Below, one piece after another: positions 31,217-44,484 of a stretch of 64,000 nucleotides of DNA. This DNA comes from Blepharisma japonicum (lineage: Eukaryota; Ciliophora; Heterotrichea; Heterotrichida; Blepharismidae): NCBI GenBank assembly GCA_949751835.1, contig CATKHK010000096.1:1-64000 (forward strand). Reading direction: 5' to 3'. Made by a program: the position numbers and the translations under genes. The notes beneath the pieces are model-generated. The model searched no databases. It saw only the letters and a list, made by a program, of their open reading frames with translations, and was not told where the DNA came from. Position 1 is the first letter of the stretch. The number at the start of each line of letters is the position of its first letter.

Positions 31217-34200
31217 CTAAAACCATTTAATTGATGAAGCATTGATTGGCTCTTGTATTGACATTTCCAATTTTTGATGGATGCGCTGGACATCAATATT
31301 TTCTTCGATTATGGACATGATTTTACCCATATCGGCTTCTCCTTCATCCCTTAGTATATAGAATAACAATGGCTCAATTTGAGATCTTTGCTTAAGAAGT
31401 AGCTTCATTGAATTAGAAATTACTGCGGGCATCAAACCTTTAATTCCAGCTTCACCTATTAAATATTTGATATTTGGTGTTAGACGGACTCCAATATTGC
31501 CTTCATAATTGGAAATTAAAGGAAGATCAGAAAACCCTAGCTCTAAAGTCCCAGATGTCTTAGAGATCCAGAGCCTAGTTAACAGCTGCTGATTTATTGG
31601 TATTTCTAGAAGCTCAGCTAGAACATAAAACAATCCCCATTGTGCAGTAAATTGCTTTGAAAAGACTGCAAACCTATCAGGAGACTGCAAGCATCTTTGT
31701 ATATATGAACTAAACAAATGTTCAGGCACAATTTCATCATTATCTTCAAATATCCAAAAATCAGGGTCATTTCCTGTTTCATCTACAGTTAAATTATAAA
31801 TTTCATTCAAAGATATAGAGCCTGACCTCATTTCTACTAGCGAATGCCTTGAGTCAATAGGGACTTGCTCTTGTATATCAAAATTTGACCCCTGTATCCT
31901 GTGACTGATTTTATGCCCATGCACAATAAAGCAGTGATTTAAATTTTTCATTATTTGCGTCAGCCTATAAGAACTATGTGAAAACGGTGCATTTACAGCG
32001 ACCATAAATGTATAATCTTTTCCATTAGACCCTCTTATAGTTAAAGCTCTATTACTGTTTTTTCCTCTAATAGGGACTATTTTCGGCAAAAATCTTTCCA
32101 AAATTACTTTTTCAGTCCCAGGGATTTCTATTTCTTTTGAATAAAACGTGCTTAGGTCTATGCACTCTTGGTCTAAATATTTTAGCTCATTGAGTTTTAC
32201 TTCTTGAGACAGTCTGTCTTTCCATTTTTTCAGATTTAGCTGGATTTGTCTGAGATTTCCATATATATTTTCATTGAAATCATTAATGAAATCTTCATGG
32301 TATTTTTCAATAAATTCGTCATTTCCATCTCTATTAAAAAACTTGTCATCGATAGCTTCAAAAGTTTCTTGGACGTGCTCCTCTGTGATTTCTTCATTGG
32401 TGATAAAAGTAAGCTGAAGAAGGTTGGAAATGGTGTTGTAGAAATCCTCCTCTAAAGAAACTTTGACATTTTGTGATAAGTTTTGACAGAGGATTTCTAA
32501 GGTTTGGATTAGGATAGGATGCTTTTTCCGAAGCTCTCCCATAAGAAGCTGAGGATAGCGGAGTTTTTCATTGAGAACTTCTGAAGGGGAGCTCGCGTAT
32601 TGGTCGTTGATTTCCAAGATGAGACTTCTGAGGTGATAAAAGAGGGATTGAGGCTTTTGAGTTGCAATTTTAATGAGTAGCTTATAAATAGCGTCAGAAT
32701 TAGGTCTACTCAGACTGGATAATAGTTGAGGAATCCAATTAGCCATTAGACTTAAAGAAATTCTATCTGAGAACTCTTCAAATGAGCTAGGATTATCACA
32801 ATTTTCTAATAAAAGCAGTATTTTTGGAATATAAAGACGGTATTTCTGCAAATTTGACTGTATTCCTAATAAATATGCTATCATTGCTTGGGTAGCTAAT
32901 TCTGCTGATTTGCTTTCTTCATAGTTTTTGAATATTAAATGTGCCCAGCTAAGCCAATTTTTCATAATTTTTGGACTTGTGGATACTGCATTACTAAAGC
33001 AGTGCTTTGATTTTTCCTCATCATTAATTCTTGAATATATTATTCCTTTTAGCCTCTTAAATTCGCTTATTTTTGTTGGATCGATATTAGTGTTTTCCTG
33101 TGAGTAAAATCTTGCTAAATTAAGGGCACCTTCGTAGTGCTCAGTTGACATGCAGAGTTTTATTTTTTCTTTAGCAATAAGAAACATCTCTGATTGAGAT
33201 TCTTCATTTGATAAATTTTCAAGAATGCTGGCTGCCTTATTATAGATTCCAGCCTTTCTGCACAGCTTTGCATGTGTCACATCAGTCCATGTTGAGTCTT
33301 GCAAATTGCCGATTTCTGAAGCACTTATATAGTTTGGATTTTTTTGAGCAATAATTCCCATATGCTTGAAGAACACTTTTCTTGCCTTTAATATTGACCC
33401 CCACATTCTTGGGCCGTCCTGAGGGCTGATTTTTCTCCTTCTCCACTTATTGATGCTGTCTACTAAATCAATTGGCGTTTTATTAGCTGACAAATGGTCT
33501 TCCATAGCTTTTAGCATGACCAATCCTTCATAGAATTCATATTTGAGCTCTAATTGCTGCATTATTGGTATATGTGCTGCTGATGGGTATTTTGGTATTG
33601 CTGCCCATTCTTGTAGCAGTCCCATAGTTCCGAATTCATTTTTCTTTTCTAATTCTCTGATAGAGTTATTATCGTCTGAGCTTTGAGCTAAATCAGCTAC
33701 ACAAAAATAGTAAATACAAGTAGGATGGAATGAAATATTGAGTTTATGGCAAAGCGATTTCATCTTACCAAACTCGTCACTCTGCCAATAGCTTTCAACC
33801 AGCGACAAGTCTTGTCTAGGCTCTCCATACTCTACAAGTGTACTCCAATCACCAAGCCTTTCTACACTTTCTCTTCAGGAGTTTTCCAATATATCAACAT
33901 CTTCAGTATCACCTGATCCCAAAATTTTTTCAAACTCTGCACGAGCTTTATCCCAATCTGCAATTAAAAAGGTGTTTAGAGATGATTTTGTGGTTTCATT
34001 GCTGCTTCTTATCATTTTCCAGCCAATTTCAAGCTCTCTTTCACTTAGTCGGTGGTAGAGATTTTCAAGTAAATAAATATATTTATCGGATTCTGGGAGA
34101 TATTTTGTATAAGCTTGAAGCAAAGGAATAGCAATGTTCCATGAGTTGTGGGAAGTTGCTAAAAAGTGAATAATTTCTGGCCGGATTATAGGAAGTGGGT

Positions 34201-37200
34201 AGCATGATGAAACAGCTGTAAGAATTGTTTTAGCAGAGTTGTGGTATACGGGCTCTGGAGCCAGTCTATTGGTCAATAAATTTTCAATTGAATATGTTAG
34301 AGCTGTTTGCTGGGTTTTATTGAAAGATTCCCAAAGCTGTGGGAAAAGATATGTAAATAAATAATGAGAAATTGGTAAATTCAATAGCTGCCTCAGAGGC
34401 GCAATCAAGTCTTTAGCATATTTCACTTTTTTATGTGTAATATACCATACGTGCTGCCTTAGAAACTCAGCTATATCTCTATCCATCCCCCAGTCCGCTT
34501 CTTCTTCCATTTCGTCATCTTCTACTACGACACTTTCTTCAAGCGCTCCCAAAATAATATCAATTGAAGCTTTGGTCCACGCTTTTGACTCGCTGCAGTC
34601 CTGCTGCTCAAATGCAAACTGTAAACGTCTCCATATAGAAGTCCCTATCATCTGTTTTAATAAATTGTTAAATGCTGACTTCATCTCATGGCATGGATCT
34701 TTTAAGAGATATTGTAAAACTGCTTTACAAAGAGCTATACGAGGCTCATATACAGAGGATTCTGCAGATAAAACACGAAGACTTAGCTGGAGAGGAGCAG
34801 AAGCGTTTTGGATTTCTAGCTTAGGAGATGCAAAAAGCTTCAGAAGCATTGAGCATTGGTCTTTTATAGTTAATTGAGAATCTTCAGGGCATTGAGTTAT
34901 CCAGACTTCCATAAGGCCACAAGCTTCAAGCATAATTTTGGGGTCAGTGCTGCCTTCAAATATAATAATGATGATATTTTTTAGAGCCCGCTTGTTCTCG
35001 TCTGCAAGAAGAGTAATATTGTTTTGGATAATTTTGAGAGATGTGAGAAGGGCATCAAATTTATTTTCCTTGCCAATTGTGTCTTGGAAAAGCTCTTTTA
35101 CGAGGGTTGTTGTCATCTGTAATAGACCTTTCATATGATTCGTCACATCTTTTGGAGAAAAATCTGCAACTACTGCTAGTAGCTTTACTGTCCACAAATA
35201 ATTTTGCTGGGAAGTGTCTGCGAAAGAAGCATCTAAAATTTCATTAAGCTGCCCTTTTAAGTCTGAAGCCCTTGAGTTAAGCAGCAATTCAATTATATCG
35301 CAAAGTGTTTTTATAAGCGGAGGACTTTCTGTAATTTTTACTTGTAGAGCTAGGTATTTTGTTAATTCTGGGTATTGAACAATAGCCATCCTTGTATTGT
35401 GCTCTGATAATATTTTGACAATATTTAAGCTTCTCTCTAATAATTTCTTCAATGCATCAGCAGAAGACCCTCTTTGTTGGTGCTGTTGTACTAAATTCAC
35501 ACATTTTTTCAGAGCTTCTGTCCAGTTTTTAGCTTTAAAAGTAACTTCTCCCCATAGCCTTAAAGCATTTTTCATGTTATTGATGCATCTTACACTTAAA
35601 AAGTTCATTTGCTCAAATGTTCTTTGTGGAGTTCTGCTTATATACAATGCTGGAGCTTGGCCAAATCTTGCGAAAAAGTTAATAAGCATTTCTTTATGTG
35701 GAGCAGTTATATAAGAATCTCCTATTTCCTTAGCATGTCGATCAGACCAATCAATCATGACTGCAGTTAAATCAAGTAGAGTCTTTTTGGCATTATAATT
35801 TGAGTGAAGCCCTAAGCCTAAATGATTGATCCAGTTCAAAAAGTGGCTTGTAAGGCCTTCTCTGATATAATAAAAGACATGTGCATTTTTTATTATAATG
35901 TCAATTACATGCATCATTGATTGGAATTGTCGAGTTTCTTGAAGCAAATTTTTCCTAACAAATTCTGTAAGATATTCACGAAGACGTGATTCTTTGAATA
36001 GGTTTATAAGCTTTTCTGAAAGATATGTGAATGCTTGCTGAGAAGATTGAGCTAGCTCAATATGGTGAGCTTTTAATAGAGCTCCTAAAAGCTGTACTGT
36101 TAAAGTATCAGGAAGATTATAAATATTAATAAACCTCGCAACATTTACATAAGCGCTTCCTTTGATAAACGGGTTTTCAGATTTTATCATTCCCCAACAG
36201 AATTTTATAAGCTCTTTTCTATGTGGGAAAAATTCTTGATTTAGGTTCTCTATAAAGAGTGACCCTAAATTCATCAATTGGACACAACAAGTATTTGAAA
36301 TATCATTTAGGTGTTTTCTTATTAGTTTTATTGTTGAGACTTGTAGAGATTTTGTTAAAATTGTTTTTCCATTTTCCTGCTTAAAAGTTTCAGACAAGAA
36401 AGGAATTGTGAAAAACTCAAGGACTTTTGACTTCTGCTGAGAATGCACTTGGGGATCATGCAAAAATTGCATCAGCTTTTTTAAGGTTTTATATTTTTCT
36501 TCTAAAGTTAATATAGATGGGAGTTCCTTTTGCAAGAATTCAGACAGGAAGTCTGTATTCCATATTTGTTTTCTGCCAAAAGCTAATGGGATTTCAAATA
36601 GTACAAGCTTTATTCCGTCTTTGTGATTGTATCTGATAAAGCTTACAAAAGCTTTTATCATGTATTTCTCAATGTAGCCTTTTTCAATAATTAATGCTTC
36701 GTTTTGGATTTCTTGGTCTATCATTATTTTCCATATTTTATATAGAGCATCAATTAAATCTTGTTTTGTACTTATTCATCTTGGCATATACTTCACAAGA
36801 CAGTTAAGCATTTTCAGCCCTTCAGACAAAAACTCAGTACTTCCAGTACTGAAAAATTTGTCTCTTAAGGTAGCCTGGTATCTTTGTGCTATACATTCTC
36901 GTAGTGGATATCCAGCTGGATGTCCTAGCAGTCCAATGAAATAATTAAGAAGTCTTTTTTCTGTAAATTTGTCCTCAAAGAAAAATTTCAATGTTTCGTT
37001 AGGGAATCTTGATAGGTATCTGATTAATGGAACTGTGAAATAGGAATTTAAAAATCCTTGCAAAGAGTTTTTCTGAAGACTCTCTTCTGATTTAATAAAG
37101 CCTGTGATCACTGGTGTAAGAATTTCAACTGCACAGCTTGGCATTAAATGGAAAAGATTCGCGATAGCTGGGACTAAAGGAATTAAAGGACGAGCGTTAT

Positions 37201-40200
37201 GGTCATTACAAATATCTGTCAAATGATGGAGAAGTCTGTCGCCTAAATTCGTATTGAAACAATTAGAAATTACTTCTAAAAGCCTTGAAAAATTCTGTAG
37301 TCGTGGCAAACTAGGAAGGTTTGAATTTTTTGCTAAATCTAGTAAAATTGGCCTCAAGCAAGCTTTTAGCTCATCTTGTGGAAGGATATGCCTGCTATTT
37401 TCTTCTCTTTCAAGCAAGCTGATAATTCCTTCTTTAACTATATCAATCACTCTTTGGTCATTATGCTGGCTCATAGCTCTCAAAAACTTAAAAGTGATCT
37501 TATACCTCATTTTTTCATATTTTTCGTCTTTTTGTCTGATGAAGGCCCACATTTCTTCATTTTTCAATATAGTTTTCATGCATTCATATGCAGCGATCTT
37601 TTCATTTAATACCAAGTCTGGGCTTTCATCTTTAGTTTTGTCCTTTTTTGGCTCTTTTTCTAAGAAATCATCTGCCCTTTCAACTAATGTAAGGATAAAA
37701 TTGTAAATGACTTGATTCCCGTCTTGTGATATTTTGATAATTCCTTTTTTCAAGCAGAATGTAAAGGCCTCTAATATAAGAGTTCTCACACTCACATGAG
37801 CTGTTTTTATATTTTGCAGGAAAATTACATCAATTAATTGCTGCTGTAGAGAAATTTCAGGCTTATAAGGGCACAAGTTCGATGATAATGCATTATGAAT
37901 TTTTCCAATGTCTTCGACATAATTGTTATCATCAATAAGTTGCCTTGCGATCGATCTTAAAATTGATGATCTTGAGAGCAAAGCTGACACAAGCTCTGTA
38001 ACTATTGTTTCTTTTAAGCAATGAGCTGATGCCAAATTGAAAAGCTTGACTGATTCATCAGTAATTTGTGACTTAAAGTTTGAGGGGAAGCTCTGTAAAA
38101 TATGTAAAGAAGTCTTCAGTATTAAAGTTGCATGCGCTTGAATTAGCTGGTGAGGAAACTTAGCAAATAGCCTGCAAAGTCCTCCACAAGCTCCAACTTG
38201 CATGGTTCACTCTTGCTTATAACAAGTTCTTATCAGGACAAGCAAAACTTGTTTTACTGACTCACTTCTGCTCAACGCAGCTTCATCTTTATGCAGTAAT
38301 TTTCCAATTGTGTTTAGAATATTTGTCAGTCCTCTCAGTGATGCCAAAAATCTTTCATCACCTTTTTCCAAGTAAGCCAATTTTTCACACAAAATTTCTA
38401 GGATATCTAAAGGATTCATTCCAATTTCTACTGGCTCACCTTCAACACTGATAAAAATTAGTAGTCCAAAATGTATGCATACTCTTTCATAAAGCTCACC
38501 AAGCTCTTCACTGGTCTCTGAAAAGGCTAATAAAGAAATTAAAGCTTCAATTGAATTCCTCAAGGTTTCTTGAAATGCAATTTTATGCAATTTAGGCTGC
38601 CCATCGACAGCTAGGGCGATTTCTTCAATTTTCCCAGTCATCACGTAAGCTACTTTCATAGCTAAAAGCTTATGGTCAATTCTGAACTTGGATAATAATG
38701 ACAAAATAGCAACTGAAATTAGCTTACTTGCGGCTAAAACTGTTTTCTTTTGGTTTTCGTCAACGTTGGTTTTCGCTTTGAATGCTTTGGCTATTTTCAA
38801 AATGATGTAGTCCAGAGGGATTTTGAGCGCAGAAGCGTTTTGATCGTAATAAATAGAAAAATGAAAAGTATAGACTGAAGAGTTCCCAGGGGAAAGAGGT
38901 GATAATGGCGCGTTCCAGCTTTTAAAAGTGATCGCTTGGCGGCATTCTCTTACACTTCTTCCCAGTTTTCCAAGAATTTTCATAATTTCAAGGTTGTAGC
39001 TTACATGCGACTTGTGTAGCAGCTCGTATAGTCTTTTTAATAGTTCTGGTGTAATTTGGATCCTACCAAGATTTTCGTCAATTAATAAACAAGCTTGTGT
39101 AATTTTTTCTGAACTCGAGCTGAATAATCCCTGGAAAATCACATGAGAAGGGGGAAATGGAAGTAATAAAGGATCTTGTTGCTGTATCCATGGAGTCGAA
39201 AGTTCATACCTCAGCTCTTTATTCTTGAAAACAATCGTAATGCAGTTTCTTGCTAAAACCACAAACTTTGAAATAGTTTCTGTTTTGCATAAATCTTCGC
39301 ACTTCTGTACAAGTTTTTTGCCATGCATTTCGAGTACTTCATAATTTAAGGTCAGTTCTAAGAAACTCCATAATCGCTTTCTTATTAAATTTTTATCGAT
39401 ATTTGGAGGAATTTCTGTCTTTGCTAACCAATAGAGATGGGATAGCTTAGCTTCACCCATAGGAGAGTTTGGCTCTAAAATATCAAGGTTATCAATAACG
39501 AAAGGCATAAGGACATCTCCCATTGCCCTCATAGAGTCGCGGGAGCTTCTTTTTATGCTGTCAAAGAATTTTGTAATTATTGTTGGAGTTTCTACATATT
39601 TTAAGAAAAGAACTGGTGTTAAGGCTTGTAAAATATCTTGAAGAGCTATTGGATGGAAGCTGCTGAAGAGCTGGGATATGGTCTCGTAGATATTAAATTC
39701 TTCTCGGTCAGCCCTAATTTCTGAATAAATTTTAGAAGAAATGATGAGGTTTTTAAAGATTTTGGTAATCAAGCGGACAGTTGGGTAGTCTTGGAGGATT
39801 GAGACTTGGCCGCTGCCTGCTGCTGGCATATATAGCTTTTCATTAATGACACTTCTTGCTAAATCTGATAGTCTTTTTAATATTCCACACATATCATGAA
39901 CAATTTGATTAGTTCTGGTGCTGTTTAATCTGTTTTCTTTGATTTGTGGCATATTTTCTTCAATGACTCCTCTGCAGTATCCTAGTCTTTTGCTCACAGT
40001 CAATAAAATCATCTGGTACATTGAATCTACGATCTGCAAATTTCTATCCCTTCCTACCCTTTGGTTATCTTTCAGAGCTCTAATGCTATCTAAAAAGCTT
40101 TTCAGCACATTTAATGATTGTACTACTAATAGTGGAAACATATGAATGTTTCTACATATAAGTGCTGTCGCTTTTGATAGCTGCTCTGAAGTCATTTCTT

Positions 40201-41212
40201 GCTTAAAAATTTCTAAAAATTCAAGCATTGCGCCATATCAAGCTGATCTGATGCTATTTGCAGTTGCGTTAGGCTCATTATCTTCGAGCATACTGTCGAT
40301 ATGCCTTGAAAAGCCTTTTCTGTGATTTGATTTAATTATTTCAGAAAAGCCTTGGAATAGGTCTTTTTTAATATTATAAGAATCAGGCGGCAAAGTCCTC
40401 ATCATTTTTATTATTGACTGAGGCAGCCTGTCATCATATTGTTTGAATTCTTCATAAAATCTCTCAGATCTGGAAAATTGAACTACAAAAATCAATATTT
40501 TTGTTTTGCATAAAATGTAGTCATTATAGACTTTGACGTTTCTGTTGAGATTTTCTGGCTCATCTCTGCATACGATTTCAAAAGCATAAGTAATGAAATC
40601 TTTTATATTTACAAGCCTTTGAAAATGGTGATATAGTGATGTAATTCCATTTCCACACTCTATCAGCACTTTTAACGATTGGTTTCTCGCTAGCAACGAC
40701 CCAGTTTGGTACTTTTTATCAAGCGCTCTAGTGCAGATGTCAGCAGAATCTTTAAACATTTTTTCAGCATACTTGATGAATTTGGATATGTAAGCTTCGC
40801 TGACGATGTCTTTGAAAGTTCGAGTGAGGTCTATGAACAGCTTGATAGCAATGCAAGCATTGTCTTCATTATCCTGGTTCATGACTTCTTCAGCGATCTT
40901 GAAAAGCTGATTGTAGTAATTGCGGATTGATTCCAAATTAGGGCACTTTACAACAATCTCCAAAATGTTTTGTCGTGCTGTGTTTTCTGCGCCTTCGTTA
41001 AATTGAGGCGGGATTTTATGCAAAACTTCAAGAAGCTCAGGAATTAGTTGCGCCAGATAGTTTGGCTGCTCGTTTGCGTAATACACGCATCTCTCGAGAA
41101 AGTCTTTTATTTCGTTGACTATTTCTGGGATGTCTGATCCTGTTGCTGCTTTTAGTTTTTCTCTTAAGATCTCGAAGCGTCTATTACGAGTGCTATTGGG
41201 GTCTTCAGACAT
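31217..41212 (-). CDS. TRRAP/Tra1 family protein (PIKK pseudokinase of SAGA/NuA4)
   Basis: One 9996-nt frame, ATG at 41212 to TAA at 31217, 3331 residues, with TGA read as Trp at each place where a shorter frame would end; no intron needed. N-terminal HEAT-type helical repeats include LLEVLHKIPPQFNEGAENTA, as in Tra1. The FAT region is helical throughout. The C-terminal ~300 residues form the PIKK-like kinase fold (VPIRGKNSNRALTIRGSNGK, QFTAQWGLFYVLAELL, VRLTPNIKYLIGEAGIKG) but lack the H-R-D and D-F-G residues, as known for TRRAP/Tra1. The end (QEPINASSIKWF) fits a FATC tail. Yeast Tra1 has 3744 and human TRRAP 3859 residues. It is the scaffold that activators contact to recruit the SAGA and NuA4 histone acetyltransferase complexes. 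Function inferred from family. Confidence 0.92.
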
Positions 41213-41609
41213 TTATTATTATAATAATTTATTAAATATGAAAATTTTTGATAAAATATGAGGAAAAGGAGTAAAGCGATAATAAAATGACATTTAACTT
41301 AAATATTTTTATAAAGGGTGCATTATGAGATATACTGGGAGAAATGAATAGAAAAGATAAATTTCTTTATATAAATAAGTGTTAAAACTATATATGTGCT
41401 TAATAAAATCAATAAATCTTATCTTCACAACGAAATAAGAAAAAAATGAGATGTAAATGGAGGGAAAGATTAAAATAAAGCAGCAGATTTTAGGAATAGC
41501 AAAATAAAATAAATAAAAAATAAAGGAAATTGAACTAAACACAACAATAATAGCGCTTTTTAACTTTGATCTCTATATATACCTCCCCATCTAAAAATCG
41601 TGTAGTTAT
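41213..41609. other. Intergenic, no gene seen
   Basis: AT-rich 0.4 kb between the TRRAP start and the tRNA gene. Only chance frames rich in F, I, Y and S. It presumably holds the TRRAP promoter. Confidence 0.5.
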
Positions 41610-41682
41610 GCCTCTATAGCTCAGTTGGCAGAGCATTAGTTTCGTAAACTAAAGGTCTCCGGTTCAAACCCGGGTGGGGGCT
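41610..41682 (+). tRNA. tRNA-Thr, anticodon CGT
   Basis: 73 nt that fold as a cloverleaf: acceptor GCCTCTA with TGGGGGC (two G-T pairs), D arm GCTC/GAGC, anticodon stem TTAGT/ACTAA around loop TTCGTAA, T arm TCCGG/CCGGG around TTCAAAC. Anticodon CGT reads ACG, threonine. Box A (TAGCTCAGTTGG) and box B (GGTTCAAACC) are good, and a run of six T (41684-41689) ends transcription. No intron; CCA is not encoded. Confidence 0.95.
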
Positions 41683-41766
41683 GTTTTTTATAATCTTAAA
41701 TTCCTACCTTTTTATTCTTTATTTGTTTTACTCTCATCAAATAATTCTAACTTACTTAATATTCAT

Positions 41767-42498
41767 CTAGCTCCTGGGATAAGGATGCACATAATCATCA
41801 TTCCCACCATATTCCGCTAAAAGTTGGTCTTGAGAAAAATGATCTCTTAAACCGTTGGCATTTCTCAATACATGGACTTTATTTCTCGTTTTCTTTTGAA
41901 GCATTGGCTTCACAGCTTGATACATCAGCCAATATACCCAATTCACGTGCAAAACATACAAAGCACCTAATCTCTCAGCATAATAGTCTTGCAGCATTCC
42001 TGAAAGTCTTTTCATAGTTCCTATCAATTCTGGGTCTCTGTTAGCGTCTGTCATCTGCCCTCTATCATAAATCACACAAATTTGTCCATTTCCCGATTCG
42101 TCAGCAAGCCTTATCCCAATTTCTACCAAATAAATGCAATACCTGATCATGTTATCCATTGGAAACTGGCCAGGCCAGTGAAATCTAGTCCTTACAATCA
42201 AGCATGGTCTGCCTTGTTTATCATGCCCATGTCAGAAAGCTTGTCCCGTTTCAATCTGAGGCATAACTTCAAGATCTGTGATTTCGTCTGCTCTATAGGA
42301 TTTTCTCCATTCCATTCAATGTTTCCACATTTCTAAGGCGTTATCAACTTTCATTTCCCTTGCCCTCAAAAACCGTATCAGAGCGTCAGGGTCCAAATAT
42401 CTTTCGTCCTCAGAGGATGTAATGAACTCATTAGCTCGTGAATACAAGACCTCATAGGGGATTTTTTCTTCTTCTTTCATATGAATGCGAGACTCCAT
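41767..42498 (-). CDS. Sec14-like CRAL-TRIO lipid-binding protein
   Basis: ATG at 42498 to TAG at 41767, 243 residues, with two TGA-Trp codons. The N-terminal CRAL-TRIO-N helix bundle is seen as LDPDALIRFLRAREMKVDNA followed by W-K-H-W, close to the Sec14 pattern D-x-x-L-L-R-F-L-R-A-R-x-F. The lipid-binding part has HGHDKQGRPCLIVRT, GQICVIYDRGQMT, LQDYYAERLGALYVLHVNW and ends with AEYGGNDDY, all Sec14 landmarks (D-x-x-G-R-P, Y-P-E-R-L, P-x-x-Y-G-G). Such proteins move or present phosphatidylinositol and other lipids to kinases. It starts just 15 bp after the stop of the SLC45-like transporter on the same strand. Confidence 0.88.
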
Positions 42499-42513
42499 TT
42501 AATTAGGCTAAGG

Positions 42514-43971
42514 TTATTTTAAAAATATACAAAGGACGGCACTGATTGAGCATCAAAAGGCAGACACTTTTAATGCTCATATATTATCGTCAACTTCAGG
42601 GAAAAAGGCTAAAATTGTAGGTACGATGCATAGGACTGTGATTTCGCTAAGAGAGCCACTTCAAAGTAATAGCTTTTCTCATTGTGGGATGTATTCAGGA
42701 GGAAGATGTAATGCATTCGTTTTGTGGTATTTTTGGCTTGGACAGTCTTTAGAAAGGTGAGGAAATGATATTATTGGGCATAGTTTTGAATAGGTTTTGT
42801 CAAGTAGAGGAGAAAGATGTTGAGGGATTACTTGGATAGTAGCAAAAATCAAGCTGCAGAAAGGAATTAAAGCATATAAATAAATATTGCTGTTAAGTAG
42901 AAAACCTAGTGTTAGAGACGCAGTGCATACAATACAAGATATAGATCATATAATGCTTTCTGAAATAAGCGATCTGTGTCTGATATATTTAATGAACTGG
43001 GAAAAAATTAATGCAAAAAAACTCAAAAGTAGCATATCAGATGCACCCCATGAGACACCGATTTCGAATTCTCTATGATGAATTAAGTATTTTGCGCCTC
43101 TTGAATTTTCATTTAAAAGTGATATAGTTACCCAGGAAGTTGTGTAAATTGAAATTAAGAAGTAGCTTCCATAAGAAAAATAATAGGCAAGCAAGAATAA
43201 TTTTATTTTGAGAGGAGACATAAAAAATAAACCAAGGGATGTAATTGAGCATTTTTCAGGGTTATAACGGTAACTGTACGGAATATTCATAATTCCTGGT
43301 AAAACCAAGCAGAAAATTACCATATAAATAAATGCTGAAAATCCAAAAGAGAATGCTAAATTGTCACCTACAGCATAATAGGTATACAAACTATAAGTTT
43401 CAAAAATATCAAGTGATGCAAACAAAAATCCTATTATCCTTCCACCTTTTTTCCAATTAAAAATCCAAAAATCAATATCATTTATATCTGAGTTAGAGTG
43501 ATGAATAATTTCAATCAATAAATCATTTATCATTAGATACCCCAAATCCATAAAGATAAACCCAATTAGCCCTAATATTAAAGCTAAATTTTTTGCATTT
43601 TTATTAGTTTCGACATCTTCTTCAAAATATCATTGGCTTAATGACCCAGCAAACATAAAAATAAGTGTCCCGAGCAGGCTCTGTAAACAAAGATAATATA
43701 GAATTCTGTTCCTTCTTTGCTCAAACTTTTGCTTGTTCGAATAAATATATTGAGAACGGATAGGATTTAATAATAACCTAAAAAATGAAGGAAATAGCCA
43801 AATCATAGCGCTCAGATAGGAATTGGTGCCGAGTCTCAGGAAATACGGAGAAATGAATACATTTTCTAGTGCATATCCGAATTCGATGCAAGCAATAAAA
43901 ATGCTTTGAAAATATAAAGGCGATTGAGTTTTTGGGGAATTTGTAGTTATAGGAGTAGTTTCTTCGTCCAT
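42514..43971 (-). CDS. SLC45-like (MFS) sugar transporter candidate
   Basis: ATG at 43971 to TAA at 42514, 485 residues; several TGA codons read as Trp (after SLSQ, after ESII, in IPQ-W-EKLLLW and near the end). About 12 hydrophobic segments. The first resembles SLC45/GPH transporters: CIEFGYALENVFISPYFLRL followed by a loop with RRNRILYYL, where relatives have F-x-Y-A-V-E-T-A-x-V-T-P-x-L and R-R-R-P-F. Later DLGYLMINDLLIEI stands near the conserved D-F-S-x-D-x-x-x-x-P-x-R of relatives but lacks the Pro/Arg. SLC45 members carry sucrose or other sugars with protons. Family assignment is tentative, membrane transporter fairly sure. Confidence 0.6.
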
Positions 43972-44484
43972 TTTATAATATTAAACACGGAAAGGATATA
44001 TCAAAATTGAAATTATAGAGTATAAAACATTACTTGAGATATTTTTTGAGTAAAAATCATAAATATTTTTTCGATAAAATAAATTCATAGTAAGATAGCA
44101 ATTTAAACTCTTAATATCTAAATATATAATAACTCATGAGAAAAGATATTGTATCAAACATTAGTCTATTATTCTTAGACATTCTCAAAAAACTTGCTCC
44201 TGAAGCATTAATAGAAAAGGAGTAATTTCAAAGACTAGGCCAATGGTTTTTTTCAAGATCATGGTAGCAAATAGTTTTGAGCATTAACTAATTCTATTTC
44301 ATTACTTTAGACTATATCTTTATTTGATTTATTGATTGGCTTATTAATAAGCTATTTATTCAAGTTTAATGATTTATTTATTTTATTTTTTCATATTATA
44401 GCTCTAAAAATTACATTTATAATAATTTCTTCATAATTGTGTAATTTATTTCCATTTTAATGATGACTATTAGGCTCAGGCGTT
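43972..44484. other. Intergenic, no gene seen
   Basis: Half a kilobase of AT-rich DNA between two minus-strand genes. Frames are short on both strands. It would hold the promoter of the transporter gene. Confidence 0.5.

Noticed and set aside
34572-34877. 101-codon plus-strand frame, and other plus frames across 33.8-41.0 kb
   Set aside because: Antisense shadows of the TRRAP gene.
42499-42513. Possible 15-nt intron joining transporter and Sec14-like genes
   Set aside because: CCTTAGCCTAATTAA has no GT start, and the two proteins are unrelated complete domains.
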